64,000 nucleotides of DNA. It comes from Hibiscus mutabilis (lineage: Eukaryota; Streptophyta; Magnoliopsida; Malvales; Malvaceae). Of the stretch, positions 1-10,996 are shown one piece after another. The position numbers and the translations under genes were made by a program. The notes beneath the pieces are model-generated. The model did no database searches, was not told where the DNA came from, and saw only the letters and a program-made list of their open reading frames with translations. Where the stretch lies: NCBI GenBank assembly GCA_019671005.1, contig CM033726.1, positions 16,613,608-16,677,607 of the forward strand. Direction: 5' to 3'. Each line of letters opens with the position of its first letter. The stretch's first letter is position 1.

Positions 1-300
1 CATCCTTTTTAGCAAATAAGTATTTGATTGCCGAATGGTCCGTATGAACAATTACCTTTGTACCAATTAAATAGGATCGAACTTGTCAAATGCGAAAACT
101 ACAGCTAGTAACTCTTTCTCCGTTGTTGTGTAATTCACTTGAGCATCGTTAAGAGTTTTACTAGCGTAGTATATCACATGGAAGGTCTTACGTGCGTTGG
201 CCTAGGACTGCTCCTACCGCGAAATCACTTGCATCACACATGAGCTCAAAAGGTAGCGTCCAACTGGTGGAACAACAATGGGTGCCGAGGCAAGCTTTTT
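1..300 (-). pseudogene. Athila 1 RNase H domain (partial, frameshifted)
   Basis: The minus strand encodes the plant Gypsy RNase H signature: a CDASDFAVGAVLG segment, then NYTTTEKELLAVVFAFDKF, then a segment ending HTDHSA. These carry the D, E and D metal-binding residues expected of the domain. The pieces lie in different frames, with a frameshift between the RT-connection segment (which includes SAPIVVPP) and CDASDF. In the element the domain would degrade the RNA strand of the RNA:DNA hybrid during reverse transcription. It continues past base 1. It is non-functional as it stands. Confidence 0.8.
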
Positions 301-302
301 CT

Positions 303-1610
303 TTAGGGTTTCAAATGCTTGAGTGCAAGAATCATCAAAATCGAAGACTTTATCCTGTTCAAGCAGATTACACAAAGGTTTAGTGATTTTAGAAAAATTA
401 TGAATGAACCTCTGTAAAAAAACTCGCATGTCCAGAAAACTTGAATTCCTTTAACCGAATTTGGTGGGGGTAATCTCTCGATCACATCCACCTTGGCTTT
501 GTCTACTTCAATTCCCTTGGATGAAATCTTATGGGCGAGCACTATTCCTTCATCTACCATAAAGTGGCATTTCTCCCAATTGAGGACTAAATCCGTTTCT
601 TCACATCTTGCTAACACCCTCTCTAAATTGCCGAGGCAGCCGCCGAAGTCATTACCAAAAACCGAAAAATCATCCATGAAGATCTCAAGGAAGTCTTCGA
701 CCATGTGCGAAAAAAGAGTGCCATCATGCATCTTTGGAAGGTTGCCGGGCATTACACAATCGAACGACATCCTTCGGAAGGCATAAGTACCGTAGGGGCA
801 TGTGAAGGTTGTCTTTTCTTGATCTTACGGTGCTATGGCAATCTGATTGTAACCTGAATAACCATCAAGAAAACAGTAAAAGGGGTTTACCGCAAGACGG
901 TCAAGCATTTGATCAATAAAGGGTAATGGGAAGTGATCTTTCCTAGTGGCTTTGTTTAGCTTTCGATAGTCCATACAAACCCTCCAACCGGTCACAGTCC
1001 TGGTTGGGATAAGTTCATTATTTTCATTGCTTACCACTATTATACCTCCCTTTTTCGGCACACATTGTACCGTACTTACCCACGTACTATCGGAGATAGG
1101 GTATATAATGCCGGCGTCAAGCCACTTGATGATTTCTTTCATTACAACCCCTTTCATGGCATGATTCAGTCTCCTCTGGGCCTCAATTGAAGGTTTGTGA
1201 TCATCTTCCAACAAGATCTTGTGCATGCACACCGCCGGGCTAATTCCCTTCAAGTCGGCAATTGTCCACCCTATTGCCTTTTTGTGTAGCTTCAACATGT
1301 TGATCAGCTTCTTTTCCTGCTCAGGCTGTAACTTAGAAGAAATAATTACAGGTAATGTATTATCGGTCCCTAAGTATACATATTTCAGTTGCTCTGGCAA
1401 TTCTTTCAACTCAAGAATTGGTGGATTTTCGATAAAGGGTTTTTCGATCTTACCTTCCTTACCTGAGTAGTCCAGTGGTTCAAAGTATGTACCTGGTCGA
1501 TTGACTAGCCAATTTGCCTCTTCTGGTTGTTCCTCATCGACCGGTTCTTCATACTCCTCATGTTCCTCGTGTTCGGCAATGTAGTTCTTTGAGGCAACTA
1601 AATTCTTCAT
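303..1610 (-). pseudogene. Athila 1 reverse transcriptase (disrupted)
   Basis: Two adjoining minus-strand pieces form the RT. The 1610-825 piece holds a linker ending near WTIADLKGISPAVCMHKI, then WVSTVQCVPKKGG, GWRVCMDYRKLNKATRKDHFPLPFIDQMLDRL and the first palm motif FLDGYSGYNQIAIAP, stopping at TAA where the family normally has Glu. The 770-303 piece resumes with the catalytic box IFMDDFSVFG, then LVLNWEKCHFMV and the thumb/connection. Between them, near 740-790, the conserved segment around FGLCNAPATF is scrambled by small frameshifts. The two catalytic Asp of the DD box remain, but the protein cannot be made in one piece. Confidence 0.9.
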
Positions 1611-1907
1611 CAGTTAAACTCTGCCGTGACATGAAGTAGTTGGAATTCTTTGGATCATCTGCATGCCTTAGTGTTTGGAACACATTTAGTTTTACCTGCT
1701 GGTCATTCACCCTCATTGTGAGTTCTCCTTTTCAACATCAATCAAAGTTCTCCCTGCCGCTAGGAATGGTCTCCCGAGAATGATAGGTGCATGCTCATCG
1801 CTTCACAATCCAAAATAATAAAGTCAGCGGGAAAAATAAATTTATCAACTTTTACCAAGTATGTCCTCGATTTTTTCCTCTAGATGCACATAGGATCCAT
1901 TGGCTAG

Positions 1908-2431
1908 TCAGTAGCATAAGCTGTTGTAGGTCTTGCCTTCCCGATTCCTAGTTTCGAAAACCGATTTAGGCATCAAGTTTATGCTAGCCCCTAGGTCGCA
2001 TAGTGCTTTCCCGACATAGTGATTTCCAATAGAACAGGGTATTGTGAAACTTCCGGGATCCTTCAACTTGGGCGGCATACGATTGTGCAACATTGCCATG
2101 CATCCCTCTGTTGCAGCAATTGTTTCAAACTCTCCTAGCCTTGTTCTCTTGGACACAATGTCTTTAAGAAACTTGGCATAGTTTGGCATTTGTTCAATTG
2201 CTTCCACCAATGGCAAGTTGATGTGGACTTGCTTTAGGATATCAAGAAACTTCTTGAATTGGTATTCTTGCTTTTGTCGCTTCAACCTTTGTGGGAATGG
2301 TGGTGGAAGTCGGATATCTTCTATCCTTTCATTGGTTTGAAACCTGATTGACGGCATTGCTGGGACATCTGGAGTTGCCGATGCGTTACCAACTGGGGTT
2401 GCTGAGGCGTGCTTATCGCAAGTTGCCAAGG
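1908..2431 (-). pseudogene. Athila 1 aspartic protease region
   Basis: The minus-strand frame includes FKKFLDILKQVHINLPLVEAIEQMPNYAKFLKDI, a conserved Athila segment just before the protease. It is followed by PPKLKDPGSFTIPC and the active-site motif ALCDLGASINLMPKSVF. DLGAS is the lineage version of the retroviral DTG/DSG triad. The reading ends at 1908 by frameshift and stop soon after the motif, so the C-terminal half and the link to RT are damaged. Its normal role is to cut the Gag-Pol polyprotein. The protease of the second Athila element (50233-50427) has lost the Gly of this motif. Confidence 0.85.
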
Positions 2432-4060
2432 CGTATTTATCGTCGGTTGCCGAGGCATGTTTATTGCGGTTGCCGCGGCAATTCCTGGTTCAGCATCTGA
2501 GGCTTTGCCGCTAGGTTCGTCTTGATCTTTTTGTGGAGTTTTGTTTGACGAGCGGGTTTGAACCTCTCTAAGTTGTTGGCCACTTCTGGTGGTGATTGCC
2601 TTACATTGCTCATGGCCAGTTCCTCTTGCGACTTCAGTATCGCTAGGTAAACCTCCTGGTGGTCTAGTGTTCAGATTTTGAGCAAATTGTCCGACTTGAT
2701 TTTCCAATGATTTGATTGCCGCCTCTTGGTTTTGCAATCTCATCTCGGTCCTGTTAATAAAAGCATCAGTTCTTTTTATGAAATTACTATTCTCAGCCAT
2801 ATAAGATTCAGTTTTCATCATAAAAGCATTTAGAGAATTTTCCAAAGAACTAGATGTTGTCGGTTGTTCTTTGCGGCATCCATTGCCGTGGCATATTTTT
2901 CTTGGAATCCCGATGCTTGTGCATTTCGATTGTTGGTTTAGAGCATTGTTGGGATTACTCCATGAAAAATTCGGGTGCTTCTTCCATTTGGATTGTATGT
3001 ATTTGACATCATGTTGTTGCCCCTATTGTAATTCCCCACATAGAAGCTAGATTCCGGATTCTCGCATACATTCGGAAGAATTATGGTTATCACCACATAA
3101 CTCACAAAAAGAATCCATTACCTTGACTTCATGTGTGTTGTTTGGTTTTTGCATGTTCTCGGACCATCTTGGTTAAAGCGGCCAATTGTGCGAAATTGAA
3201 TCGATGATCCTAGTTCATGTATTGTGGCTTAGCGTCTAACTCCTCATCTTCTAGTAGATGGGAATTGATAATCATTCTTGGCCAGCCTGTTTAAAATTTG
3301 CATTGCTTCTTCCGGTGACTTATCTAGGAGTATGCCGTTTTTCGAGGCGTCTAGCATCATCCTTGTTGGTGTATTCACGGCATTGTAAAACATTGTCACT
3401 TGAGTCCACACGGGAATCCGTGTAGGGCATTTGTGTAGAAGTTCTCTATATCGCTCCCAAGCCTCGTACATGGATTCATCATCCTTTTGCCGAAAAGAAG
3501 TAATGTCGTTCTGAAGCTTATCGATTAAATTTGTAGGATTAAATCTAGCAAGGAAATCACGACAAAGATCAGTCCAAGATGCTATGGATCCGGCAGAATG
3601 CTATTTAGCCATGCTTTTGCCCTATCCCTCGGTGAATAGGGAATAATCTTAATCGTAAGACATCGGGGTGACTCGTGTATCTTGAACGCAGTTGCAAATC
3701 TCGAGGAAAGATTTCAGATGTTGTCGTGCATCTTCATTTCTTTGAGCCGCCAAATTGACCTATTGTGTTGATCATATTAAACATTACGGTTTCAACTCAA
3801 AGTGGTCGGCTTCAATTTCGGGTGCGACAACTCCTGGGTTAAGTCCATCAAGATCTTCTTCAAGATAGTCTCGAATAGTTCATTTGCGTGCAAGAATCAC
3901 TCCTCCTCCCGCTCGAACATCTTGATTCATATTGCCGTCTTGATTTGCCATTGCTTCTCTTATCCTTCGTCTAAGTCTTTGTAAGGTTCGTTCGATTTAC
4001 GGATCAAAGGGATATTCGGTGAAGTCGGTCTCGCCCTGGTCATATACCAATGCAAAACCA
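2432..4060 (-). pseudogene. Athila 1 gag (disrupted)
   Basis: Broken minus-strand frames reconstruct a Gag order. Near 3950 is a start-like region (MANQDGNMNQDVRAGGG). Then come FLEICNC, WTDLCRDFLARFNP and MYEAWERYRELLHKCP (around 3471) with NRLAKNDYQFPSTRR, all characteristic of the plant retrotransposon gag capsid fold. At about 3117-3065 is a CCHC zinc knuckle (CELCGDNHNSSEC, spacing C-x2-C-x4-H-x4-C). After it a Gln/Asn- and Pro/Thr-rich stretch (2845-2432) leads to the protease. Several in-frame stops and frameshifts are present. Gag would form the cytoplasmic particle; the knuckle binds element RNA. Confidence 0.85.
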
Positions 4061-4141
4061 AAGTTTGTTAGCCCTTTGAATTTTAAACAAGAAAAATAAA
4101 AAGAAAGTGCAAGAAAGTAAAAACAAAGTCGCTATTGCCAA

Positions 4142-4159
4142 TCCCCGGCAACGGCGCCA
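4142..4159 (-). other. Primer binding site for tRNA-Asp (Athila 1)
   Basis: The plus strand here equals the last 18 bases of plant tRNA-Asp(GTC) including CCA, so the minus strand is TGGCGCCGTTGCCGGGGA, a perfect complement to the tRNA 3' end. It lies six bases inside the 5' LTR, as expected for the minus-strand DNA primer site. tRNA-Asp priming is usual for Athila elements. Confidence 0.95.
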
Positions 4160-4165
4160 AAAACT

Positions 4166-5684
4166 TGTTGCGCGTAATAAGTGCTACGCAATTGTGCAAG
4201 TATACACGTCGCAAGTTATAGTATAAAAGATATCGTCTCCACAGGGATTGGTGCCACTTCAAGAATCTAGTCTCTTGCACCTTTGTAAAAAGTAAAAACA
4301 CAAGTGAAGGATTATAGAAGTTTTAACTAATAACTAATCTAGAAAGCAATTAAGTAAAAGAAAAGATGAATTCGAATGAGAGAGATAGGCTAGGTTATCG
4401 TGAGTTGAGGTGTGATAGCCGATTGGATTATCTTGGTAAAAGAGTGCACGGGCAACTCAGTTGCCGTGGCGACTTGCACAACGGGGTTGCCTTGGCAACT
4501 AATTGATGGTTGCTTGGGCGACTAGTTGGGCAACTACTTGGGCGTGGGCAGCAACTTCAAGGTTGGCGGAGCGTTCTTCAATGGTTTCTTCTTATCCCTA
4601 AGTCGAAACTCTAGCTACTTGTGCATGCCTTGATAATACATCCTGCGTGAATCAAGGGTGAACAACAACCAATCTTGCGCTCCTCTTAGCCGTTGAAATC
4701 CTTAACTTATTCTAAGCCGGATTAATCTTCACCATCATTGGATTGAATAAAGATCATATTCATTCGTTTCTTGAATCTAACTCTCCCGATATTAGATAAA
4801 TGGATGAAATCACGAGATCCTCTCCCAATTCACTCGCAAACAATAATAAGAATCAAGAATGAATAAACCTTGAAATAGAAAAGTGCAAACTCTTATTACC
4901 TAAACAAAAACCAATAGTTTCTCACAACCACAAAACACAATAACCATAGCCAAGTAAATTTAGTTCATGGCTAGGTTCCAAAGAAACACGAGATAAACAA
5001 TCCCTAGCATGAACCCAATCGAACAAGGAAGAAAAGATGAAGCTTGTCGAAAATTCCTTGCCCTAGATGCTTGCCGAAAATTCCCCTTGCTTCCTCTCTT
5101 GGAGTTGTCGAAATTCCTCTTGCTCTCCCTATTGATCTTGTCGAAATCTCCTTGGTATTTATAGGGCTAGGCCAAAGTCCTTCTTTGAGGAGGAGTTTGA
5201 GTTGGAATTAAATTATCTTTAAAGAATATAATTCTTTATTATAATTTTATTCCTATTAGAACTTCTCCTATCCTCTTGGAATTTAATTCTTCTTTAATCT
5301 CTGCATGGCAATCAAATTCCTTTGGGCTTGGGCCTTGCTCCATGTCATCTTGGGCTTGTAAAATCATGAATTTCGACATCCCTATTGCTTTTAGTCTTTG
5401 TCGACAAATGCCATGGCAACTGGCCTGGCAGCGTCTCCTTCATGCATTGCCCTGGCAACTAGCTCGGCATTGCTTTGGCAAGTGATCCTGCACATACACA
5501 CACAAAAACACACCAAAGCAGCATCTATTTCCACAAAAATCACCAAGTTATGTAATCAAGCTCAACGATTGAAGGAAACATGGATTAATGCATGAATGGC
5601 TAACTATGCAACTAATATGAGCCTAAGTCTAACAATAATATGAGTAAAAAGGGTAAGAAAAATAGTACTTTTGAACACTTATCA
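4166..5684 (-). repeat. 5' LTR of Athila 1 (1,519 bp)
   Basis: On the minus strand it starts TGATAAGTGTTCAAAAGTAC and ends CGCGCAACA next to the primer site, giving TG...CA ends. It contains no gene. It is rich in a GTTGCC/GGCAAC motif (about 4447-4560 and 5405-5485). The outer end resembles that of the second Athila LTR (both carry AAAAGTACTA within about 20 bases of the end), but the bodies are different, so these are different Athila families. The promoter of the element should lie here, but I could not place a confident TATA box. Confidence 0.88.
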
Positions 5685-6158
5685 ATCATCTTCAAAATTT
5701 GGACTAAAATCTTACGTTTAAAATGAAATGTACTTTGTTATTCCACTTAAGATGGAGTTAGTTTTAGCTATTGAGATGTGGATATATGATTTTAATATTG
5801 AAATGTTGGTCTTAAGATATTCGAATTCGAGCAGTTTTATCTATAAGGTATTTGCGTTAGTATAAAGGTTTAAAAAGTATGAACATATACTAGGGGCGTT
5901 CATGGTAGGTTAACCGTATTATTTAGCCTAAACAGTCGGTTAATCATTATAATGGTTATTGAATCGTAACCTAACGATTAAGAAAAGTTAGAAAAGGCTA
6001 ACTATTTTAACCGCTAATGGTTAACTGTTATTAATGGTTCAGTTGCATGTTAACCTGTAACATATTACAATTTTTTTCACATGTTCACTGTTTCTTTTGA
6101 GAATAATAAAAATTATCTCTATTATAAATATTATATTAATATTAGATTACAACAATGC

Positions 6159-6286
6159 AGTCAACTATCTCTAGAGCATGTGGTTAAAGCTCTCGGTTGA
6201 CACCCTCCTCTTTCCCTAGGTTCTAGGTATAAGACCCAGTAGGAGCAAAATTCCTCTTTCCCCTTAATAAAAATTGTTCAAAAAAA
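6159..6286 (+). mobile_element. tRNA-derived SINE, copy 1
   Basis: A 128-bp insertion flanked by a 15-bp target site duplication, AGATTACAACAATGC at 6144-6158 and AGATTACAACGATGC at 6287-6301 (one mismatch). The body holds a degenerate A box around GAGCATGTGGTTAAAGC and a B-box-like GGTTCTAGGTAT, followed by GGAGCAAAATTCCTC and an A-rich tail. This is the structure of a pol III-transcribed SINE moved by LINE machinery. No protein is encoded. A diverged copy in reverse orientation lies at 7157-7292. Confidence 0.88.
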
Positions 6287-7156
6287 AGATTACAACGATG
6301 CCTCGATATTGACGTAGTTAATATTGTGAACAAAATATATGTATAAATAATTTAATAACAGTTAAATTATAGGTTAACCATTAATTATTATTTTTAACAG
6401 TTCAATTAAATAAAATCATTTAACCTTAATGGTTTAGTTAATTAATCTGTAAAATATAATAGTGATATCGGTTAATAGTTACGGTTATGATTTAATAGAT
6501 ACTATTTTGTACTTACTTTAAGACTATTAAAAATATATTAGAATGTTTTAAACCATTGGATTGGTGATTAGAGAGATCCGCAGGGTAATTAGGATGCATC
6601 TGAGGAGTGCCAGATAATGATTGCTTTGACTCTTTTCGTTGAACATATGCGTTACCTTTCGTTGGACTTGTCTGGTCAGCTCCTCTGATTTCGTTAACCC
6701 GACAAGATTGGAGTTCCATTTATTTGTCCATTTTGTTCCTACAAATATTTTAAGCTATTCTTAGGTTATTACATATAAATTTATGCTAATATTTTCCATA
6801 AATATATGAAAAATAATAATAAAAATCAATCGTATTAATCCTCAGTAAGTACTCTTACAAAATTAAAATTTTCAAAAAAAATTTCCTTATTTTCCATAGA
6901 AAAATAAAAAATAAAACATACATATGATTTAAGGTTTGAAGTTTTTTATTTAGACTAGAGTGAAAAAAATTACCTTATAGCAATTTCACTATCCTAAAAA
7001 TGAAAAAGAAGTTACAATTATGATTTAAAGTTTAATTTTTTTAACTAGAGTATCCATTATCAATAGTAATACCTAGTTTACTTCGTCGCGAGTGCTGATG
7101 TATTCCTAATATCAAGATTAAAGGACGACAAAAAACAACTTATATTACACCTTATA

Positions 7157-7292
7157 GTTTTTTTATGAACAATTTTATCTAAGGGAAAGAAAAAGTGGAA
7201 TTTTGCTCCTAATGAATCTTGAACCCACAACCTAAGTGAAAGGGATAATGTCAACTTGAGAACCTTAACCACTTACTCTAGATATTGTTAAC
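7157..7292 (-). mobile_element. tRNA-derived SINE, copy 2
   Basis: The reverse complement matches the SINE at 6159-6286 along its length: TCTAGAGTAAGTGGTTAAGG at the 5' side, GGTTCAAGATTC as B box, then AGGAGCAAAATTCCAC and a TTGTTC-plus-A tail. It is flanked by TATTACACCTTATA (7143-7156) and TATTACATCTTATA (7293-7306), a 14-bp target duplication with one mismatch. The B box is closer to the pol III consensus than in copy 1. Confidence 0.88.
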
Positions 7293-7419
7293 TATTACAT
7301 CTTATAATTATTTAAAGACTTTATGTTAAATACAAATTCAGTAATTTAAGTTTATTATTTTATCATATGTTCAAAAAAATATTATTTTTTATACATTAAA
7401 AATTCTTCCTACATGTGTA

Positions 7420-7620
7420 CAGGGACGAGTCCAAAATTTCATGTAAGAGAGTACAAATTATCATGAAGTTATATTAGAAATATAGGGGTGCAAAATTACA
7501 AGAGTTTAGGTGTATAGAATTAAATTATCAATAAAAATGCAAAGGAAATATATAAAATATAAAAAAAACTTATAATTTTTAGAGAGTGCGACTGCCCCTA
7601 TACTTTTAGATCCGTCCCAG
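7420..7620. mobile_element. hAT-type MITE, 201 bp
   Basis: The ends are imperfect terminal inverted repeats: CAGGGACGAGTCCAAA on the left and, reversed, CTGGGACGGATCTAAA on the right. The flanks are CATGTGTA (7412-7419) and CATGTCTA (7621-7628), an 8-bp target duplication with one mismatch, as made by hAT transposases. The interior is AT-rich and non-coding, so it would depend on a transposase elsewhere. Confidence 0.8.
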
Positions 7621-8521
7621 CATGTCTACGTGTAGCTTTAATTATATTGAGAAAAAGGGAGCTCTTTGAACAGGTTTTCAGCAATGCAATTTCTGAAAAT
7701 CTGAAGCCTACAATTAAGACAAGGTTGGAGAAAGGCTAGTTTAGTAAATTCAATGAAAATTATATTATAAAAACAATTTTAAGTTTTATTATATTATATT
7801 ATATTATATTATTATTTGAATAAAAACAAATTTTAAGTGGTTATAGATTAGATCCTACTATTCATCGGCATTTGGCAATGTAAAAAACTGCAGACAAGTA
7901 CTGGAAAGCTTCTTTTGATTCAGCTCAATCCCAGTCTTGCTGAAGCCCCATTCACTTTCTTTCTGATAAAAATACTGTTCCATTTTGTACTTTAAAGGAC
8001 GACAAATGCTTGTCAAACCCAAGCATGATCTGATGTTTTTCTCGTTGTCTGCTCACATCCTCAAGGGCCAACACCATTGGTCCAAACAAACGTGTCCACA
8101 TGTCATTGGTTGTCTATGTTTCTGGTGTTCCAACAAGTTCTACTGGTTTTGGATATGAGGAAACAAACCTTGGAAAGAAAGTGAAAGAATAAACAAGGGT
8201 TTTAATTTGATACGCTGTTAGTTCATAAGAAACGAATATAGAACTATTGTATTCTTTTCGAAAAAATAAACAATAAAAAGCAAAGGTCAGTTTCAGAGAA
8301 AGCATTGGAAAGACGAGATGAAAGGGGTGTGAACTGGTGGATGGTAGCAACCAAGGCGTCTCATGAGTCAGCAACAGTGTTCGGCCTTTTACTTGTTTGT
8401 TTCATGATGAGATCTCATGTCAGTAGTCGTTGCTTTCCATGCCTCTTTAGCTTTCCCTCAATTGTCCGAAATTTCAACTTTTTTTTTTAGTTTAATAGAC
8501 AACATGTCCCCCATTTACACC

Positions 8522-10974
8522 TGTTGTAACCCATTTGGTCCGGACTCAACTTTTATTAAGTCCAACCTTTTTATTTTATTATTATAAACCTAACATTTAC
8601 AGATCAACTAGCTCACTAATCTTACCCAATACCCGATCCAAACTCATACCCATTACAAATAAACCAACCCAGATCTAACACTCATATCCAACCTGGTTAT
8701 AGACCTGACCCAGATATAATCTAAAAATCCTAACCCTAATCATTTATCTTTTGCCACCGTCAACCATTCATCTTCCCCGCGCGCGGCAGCCACGCGCAGC
8801 TCTTCAATGTTGCGCGGCCTCCACGCGCAGCTCTTCAATGCTGCGTGGCCGCCACGCTCGCCGCCAAGGCTTCCCACTGCCCATCTCTGATCGGCCGCCT
8901 GCTCCACTGCCCACGCCGCACTTGCAGACCTGCAAAAATAAGCAAAAACAGAGATATTATTATCTATATAATCAAGCAAGTCGATTTTTTTTCTTGGGTA
9001 TAAAATCCCAGGAAACCCGCTGTAATATTTTTACGGATTTAGAACGAAAGAAAAAAAATAAAAACAACAAAAAAGTAGTTTGAAATACAAAAAAAGGAGT
9101 CTTAGGCAAATATTTAGTCAAGATTTTCGATCAAGCAAAAGAAAGGTTAAAACCATTTTTGTTTTTAATATATATACACACACATATATATAAACATTCG
9201 ACTAACCTAGATCTACAAATATTAGAAGGGATTTTTGAGAAAACTAATCGCAAATATAAGATCAGGGGTAAAAAAATACCTTGCGGGCACTTTTGGGTAT
9301 TTTTGGCCGCTGGGGGCGGCGACACTCCGCCATCGAACCGCGACAGCTCGCGGCGGACGACCAGCCAGTGCTAGGGCCGACCAAAATTGAGTTGAGATTA
9401 TTTTGGGGGATTTTTTATCAACTAAATATACTATTTTTTAGGGATAAAAACAATTATATAGGGCTACCAAACAACGTCGTTTTGGGCGTCCAAATTATGG
9501 CCCAAAACAACGTCGTTTTAAGCTATATTCGGCTCATGACCCGACTCGTGGAAGGACGTTTTGAAAAATAGGTAAATTGTTCGTTTAGTCCTTCCGCATG
9601 GGTTAATTTCTTCAGAGATCCCTGTAAGTTTAAATCGGTTTGCAATTTAGTCACCAATCTTGATTAAATCATATTTGAAATAGGTAAATCACATTATTGG
9701 TCCTTCCGCCCTAAAAATAATTCCAGAAAGGGCCTTCCGCATGGTAAAATTATTTCTGTAGTCCCCGTTAGTTTTAAACAATTTTCAATTTGGTCCTAAA
9801 GTCATATTTAATTAATATTAAATGGGATATTTGTACTTTTGGTCCCTCAAACACTCCATGGCTTTTAATTTAATCCTAATTCAAGGGTATAATTCAGCAT
9901 TCAGTCCTTGATTTTTATAAATGCATTAATTTAGGCTCTGACTTTTATTTTAATTCAATTTTGCACCTTTTTTGTTTCAGTCCTTTACTTATGTATTTTC
10001 ATTATATTCGATATGCTTTGTATATATTTTTATATCTGTTTATTCATTATATTAATATATTTAATATAATATGTATATATGCATATATAGTATATGTATA
10101 TATTTATATCATATATTATAATATGTGTAATGTATATGTATATATATTTATGTAATATGTATAATATATTTATAATATGTATATAATATTTATACTATAT
10201 AATGTTATATGTATATTTTATATATAAGATATGTATATAGTATTATTTATATAGTGTATATTTTAAATATGTATAATACTTATATGTATACATTAATATA
10301 TATTGTATATTATATAGTATTTCTATTCATTTATATTTTATTACCATACCCTTATTTATTATTTCATATAAATATCGTATATAATATCTAGCCTTATTAT
10401 TCTGATATTTCTATTGGGAGAGTCATCCCGGTCTCCAGATGCCATCTCCTCTAAATGTCATGGATATCAAGGCAAATTTTGAACTATCGTATATATATAT
10501 ATATATTTAATTATCTAATAATCATATTGTCCATTTATTTTTGCGGAGTTATTTATTTGCTTATGCATGTAATTGTTTCATATAGTTTTAGTTCTTATTG
10601 TTCCGGTGTTTCTATTAGGAGTGTCATCCCTATCTCCGGGTGTCATCTCATTTGAACGACGTGAATACCAAGGTAGATTTTGAACTGTCATGCATGCATG
10701 CATTTTGGAAATTAGTTATTAAATTAAATCGAATTTTTGTCTTCCTTAATAAAAATAATGCGAACTCTTTAGGTACCAATTTTGGGCGTGATGGGGGTGC
10801 GAAATCTTCCCCGCTCGTAACCAACTCCCAAACCCATCTCTGGTTGACTTTTCAGTGTTCGGTCTACCTTATCCAAGTGGCCGGTGGCGACTATATTTTT
10901 TAATAATTAAAAACACGAGGCTTTTCATCCAAAAACGGGCCTCCCGAAGAAGCCCAGGCCCAAAGGTTGTGACA
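8522..10974 (+). repeat. 5' LTR of Ogre-like element 1 (2,453 bp)
   Basis: It begins TGTTGTAACCCATTTGG, which recurs at 18066 as the start of the 3' LTR, and ends TTGTGACA three bases before the primer site. It has a GC-rich block near 8760-8930 and a long low-complexity TATAT-rich block at about 9990-10500. Open frames in it have simple-sequence composition and are not genes. Confidence 0.85.
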
Positions 10975-10977
10975 GCT

Positions 10978-10996
10978 TGGCGACTTCGCTGGGGAT
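10978..10996 (+). other. Primer binding site of Ogre-like element 1
   Basis: TGGCGACTTCGCTGGGGAT starts three bases after the LTR. It differs by one base from the homologous site in the second Ogre-like element (33210). The TGGCGACT..GCTGGGGA form is characteristic of Tat/Ogre elements, where it is reported to pair with a tRNA-Arg 3' end; I did not verify the tRNA here. Confidence 0.8.

Larger units (their letters stand above)
1..5684 (-). mobile_element. Athila-lineage Ty3/Gypsy retrotransposon, 5' part, truncated by the window edge
   Basis: Read on the minus strand the order is 5' LTR (5684-4166), tRNA-Asp primer site, gag with a CCHC knuckle, aspartic protease, reverse transcriptase and RNase H, which runs off the left edge. 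The integrase, env-like region and 3' LTR would lie outside the window. The protease DLGAS motif and the RT box FMDDF instead of YVDD are typical of the plant Athila lineage. All frames are broken by stops and frameshifts, so this copy is inactive. The LTR outer end reads TGATAAGTGTTC on the minus strand. The adjacent five bases (ATCAT, 5685-5689) would be the target duplication, but the partner lies outside the window. Confidence 0.93.
5685..8521. other. Gene-free interval with short transposons
   Basis: AT-rich DNA with no open frame showing protein-like composition. The recognisable contents are two SINE copies (6159-6286 and 7157-7292), a hAT-type MITE (7420-7620) and a GGTTAACC-rich block (5892-6500) that may be an old DNA transposon into which the first SINE jumped. 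7760-7820 has a run of ATATT repeats. 7860-8520 shows nothing I can identify. Confidence 0.6.

Noticed and set aside
4142..4159. A tRNA-Asp gene 3' end
   Set aside because: Only the last 18 tRNA bases are present, placed six bases from an LTR end and followed by gag. This is a retrotransposon primer binding site.
8751..9083. Small arginine/alanine-rich ORF on either strand
   Set aside because: It lies in the GC-rich part of a retrotransposon LTR, both strands are open because of base composition, and it has no recognisable motif.
9961..10655. Several Tyr/Ile/Leu-rich ORFs
   Set aside because: They are translations of TATAT low-complexity sequence inside the Ogre-like 5' LTR.
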